Assembly (NCBI GenBank): GCA_938036925.1
Contig: CALHVU010000035.1
Coordinates: 24,115-88,114 of the forward strand
Source: an uncultured Atopobium sp.
GTDB taxonomy: Bacteria; Actinomycetota; Coriobacteriia; Coriobacteriales; Atopobiaceae
DNA length: 64,000 nt
Reading direction: 5' to 3'
A program made the position numbers and the translations under genes. The notes under the pieces are model-generated. The model was not told where the DNA came from. It was given only the letters and a program-made list of their open reading frames with translations, and did not search any database. Of the stretch, positions 62,254 through 64,000 are shown in pieces (the first letter of the stretch is position 1; each line of letters starts with the position of its first letter).

Positions 62254-62294
62254 TATGTTCAAATTTATACAAGTATGAACATATTTTGAACATA
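62254..62294. promoter_or_regulatory. Triple TATGTTCA operator upstream of the LicC-LicA gene
   Basis: Three copies of the 8-mer TATGTTCA/TGAACATA lie at 62254-62261, 62276-62283 (inverted pair) and 62287-62294. A minus-strand TATAAA near 62264-62269 is a likely -10, so the copies straddle the promoter. The winged-helix domain of the encoded fusion is the natural candidate binder. Confidence 0.6.
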
Positions 62295-62331
62295 TTACCT
62301 TCAGAGGATTGTCAAAGACTGCCAATCTAAC

Positions 62332-62358
62332 AAAAAACGGCACCTGAGATGCCGTTTT
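62332..62358 (-). terminator. Rho-independent terminator of the second licD gene
   Basis: On the minus strand AAAACGGCA and TGCCGTTTT pair around a 7-base loop and run into TTTTTT, 34 bases after the licD stop. Confidence 0.85.
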
Positions 62359-62392
62359 ACCTTTTATGTATTGCTTTACAAACGAGAAGACC

Positions 62393-63238
62393 CTAGTAAG
62401 GACCAAAATCCAAACGCGCTGGATAGTGGTTTTTACGCTTCTCAACTGGTGGCATTTGCATGTAGTCGCCGTAAAGCATCCTAAGGAATTTATCATTTTG
62501 ATTAGGGAACGCTACTTGAATTCCATCAAAATCAAGCTTATCGACAGGAAAAACCTCATCAACTGGATAGGTATTTACAAACCTATCCGTATCGTGCAGG
62601 TAGGCAATTCTTTTTGTCTTAACGTGAGCAAAGCGGTTGCGGGCTTCCTGCTCACGCTCATACATTTTCTGAGTAGAGAGATGCAGCAGTTTGCAAACTC
62701 CCCTACCCATAGTAACTGCTGCCTTTAAGAGCTTTCCTTTGATGCCGTCGGCCAAAATAACAGGGCGAGGAACGTCAACGAGGATGCGCATATGTGACCA
62801 GAACCACGCATCAAATGCCTGCTTCTGATATTCCTTCTCGTCATCCGAAACATTATCAAAGCAGTAGACATCTAGGAAAATACCAAGGTCAAGAGGAAGT
62901 GGCGCAAGTGCTTCTTCGCAGAACTGTGTTCCTTTGAGCATAATGCGCGTGGTTGGGAATGGATAGTTGATGTCCCTCTCAGTATTCATGATTGAATACT
63001 TTTCTGACCACTCTTTATCATAGATATCTAAGAGTTTGTTGAAGTCTTCTGCAGGAAGACAAACGTCGATATCATCATCCCAAGGAATAAATCCCTTATG
63101 ACGAAGGGCGCCAATCGCGGTGCCGCCAAAACCAAAATAGCGGATGTTGTTGGCTTCACACGTGTCTACGAAGTCCTTTAAAATCATCAGCTCAACTTGC
63201 TGGAGATGCTTAAGCGTTTCTGTATCGTATGTGCGCAT
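62393..63238 (-). CDS. LicD family phosphotransferase, second copy
   Basis: A 281-residue LicD protein: IRYFGFGGTAIGALRHKGFIPWDDDIDVCLPAEDF (acidic catalytic core) and RKNHYPARLDFGPY at the C-terminus. Shares layout with the LicD at 55295-56230. Starts on the last base of rfbB (TAATG), so it belongs to the rhamnose operon, and probably decorates a rhamnose-containing polymer with phosphocholine. Confidence 0.9.
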   Translation of the reverse strand: MRTYDTETLKHLQQVELMILKDFVDTCEANNIRYFGFGGTAIGALRHKGFIPWDDDIDVCLPAEDFNKLLDIYDKEWSEKYSIMNTERDINYPFPTTRIMLKGTQFCEEALAPLPLDLGIFLDVYCFDNVSDDEKEYQKQAFDAWFWSHMRILVDVPRPVILADGIKGKLLKAAVTMGRGVCKLLHLSTQKMYEREQEARNRFAHVKTKRIAYLHDTDRFVNTYPVDEVFPVDKLDFDGIQVAFPNQNDKFLRMLYGDYMQMPPVEKRKNHYPARLDFGPY

Positions 63239-64000
63239 TATCGACCCTCATACATCTTCTTGTAGTAATCCTGATAATCACCGGAAACTACATTCTTAAC
63301 CCACTCGCGGTTCTCTAAATACCAGTTGATAGTGGTAACAATACCCTCTTCAAATGGAGTTTCTGGATACCAACCAAGCTCTTCTTTAATCTTATCTGGC
63401 GCAATACCGTAACGGCGGTCATGGCCCTTACGATCAGTAACGTAAGAAATCAAATCCTCAGTAATCTGAGTATCACCGGTGATTCTTGCAACTTCACTGA
63501 TGATGCGCTTAACAATGTAAAGGTTATTGCGCTCGTTATGACCACCAACGTTATAAACCTCGCCCAGCTTGCCGCCCTCAAGAACCATAGCAATTGCCTT
63601 GCAGTGATCATCAACGTAGAGCCAGTCACGAACATTCAGTCCGTCACCATAAACTGGAAGCGCCTTGTGCTCCAGGCAATTCTCAATCATCAGAGGAATG
63701 AGCTTTTCGGGGAACTGATAAGGACCATAGTTGTTGGAGCAACGCGTGATTACCGCAGGAAATCCGTACGTATCATGCCAGGCTTTTACAAACATATCAG
63801 CAGAAGCCTTAGATGCAGAGTAGGGACTGTGTGGATTCAAAGGTGTGGTCTCACGGAAAAATGCCTCTGGGTCATCAAGTGGTAGCGAGCCATAGACCTC
63901 ATCAGTAGAAACCTGCAGGTATCTGTGGTCTCCGTAGGAGCCCTTGCCATCATTCCAGAAAGACTCTGCAACGCTCAGAAGAGCGACAGTACCCATAACG
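63238..64000 (-). CDS. rfbB: dTDP-glucose 4,6-dehydratase (partial, runs off right edge)
   Basis: The C-terminal ~253 residues of RfbB: STDEVYGSL (catalytic Asp-Glu), YSASKASADMFVKAWHDTYG (YxxxK), TRCSNNYGPYQFPEKLIPLMI, GDGLNVRDWLYVDDHCKAI and RKGHDRRYGI are all diagnostic. Roughly 95 residues with the NAD-binding GxxGxxG lie beyond the window; a Met near 63996 is internal and not the start. The enzyme makes dTDP-4-keto-6-deoxyglucose for L-rhamnose. Confidence 0.95.
   Translation of the reverse strand, partial: VMGTVALLSVAESFWNDGKGSYGDHRYLQVSTDEVYGSLPLDDPEAFFRETTPLNPHSPYSASKASADMFVKAWHDTYGFPAVITRCSNNYGPYQFPEKLIPLMIENCLEHKALPVYGDGLNVRDWLYVDDHCKAIAMVLEGGKLGEVYNVGGHNERNNLYIVKRIISEVARITGDTQITEDLISYVTDRKGHDRRYGIAPDKIKEELGWYPETPFEEGIVTTINWYLENREWVKNVVSGDYQDYYKKMYEGR

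Noticed and set aside
1..64000. CRISPR arrays, insertion sequences, prophage or integrase genes
   Set aside because: Searched for by eye; no regularly spaced direct repeats, transposase motifs or phage genes were seen.

Overview
The window looks like chromosome of a low-to-mid GC Coriobacteriia member, most like Atopobium/Lancefieldella. The reasons are protein flavour (FeoA-FeoA-FeoB, DUF3793 plus flavodoxin, a peptide-fermenter gene set, ECF transport, long HPF, choline-phosphate wall decoration), frequent GTG/TTG starts and roughly 45-47% GC. I assign genus by recognition only; no search was possible.

Layout. 1-1478: end of a sulfonate/nitrate-type ABC importer. 1612-12604: peptide and amino-acid scavenging (M42 peptidase, PepT, a PuuD-like amidohydrolase, two oligopeptide-binding lipoproteins, OppBCDF). 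12909-14153: ribosomal protein S1, with a TTG start and a hairpin over its ribosome binding site. 14409-21618: metal and redox block (HMA-domain protein, flavodoxin, DUF3793, P1B-type ATPase with a PacL/DUF1490-like partner, glutathione peroxidase, OhrR/MarR-like regulator, CDF exporter). 22034-25275: Feo iron uptake. 25516-39279: housekeeping genes, including PEP carboxylase, a flippase, glutaredoxin, tRNA-Thr(CGU), a DUF523-nucleoside phosphorylase fusion, a NYN-LOTUS protein, DegV, HPF and ComF. 39373-48968: an ECF vitamin importer joined in one operon to two DUF4430 (intrinsic-factor-like) surface proteins, then lgt and dcd. 49200-52156: NifU-like protein and a U32/DUF3656 protein. 52183-64000: cell-surface glycopolymer locus with dTDP-rhamnose genes, glycosyltransferases, flippase, sulfatase-fold membrane enzyme, two LicD proteins, a LicB-type transporter and a LicC-LicA fusion, which together indicate phosphocholine-decorated glycopolymer.

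Three things stand out. (1) The 8-mer GGCGAGAA occurs at least 29 times, about equally on both strands, inside genes and as inverted pairs that form hairpins at gene ends. This is the distribution of a DNA uptake sequence. (2) Two unlinked minus-strand intergenic RNAs (about 16167-16290 and 21638-21757) share a C-rich CCCTCTCC hairpin loop on unrelated stem sequences, end in Rho-independent terminators and sit beside iron/flavodoxin genes; they look like iron-sparing sRNAs or leaders. (3) The ECF-DUF4430 operon reads as a Gram-positive analogue of intrinsic-factor-type cobalamin capture.

All counts and pairings were made by eye.
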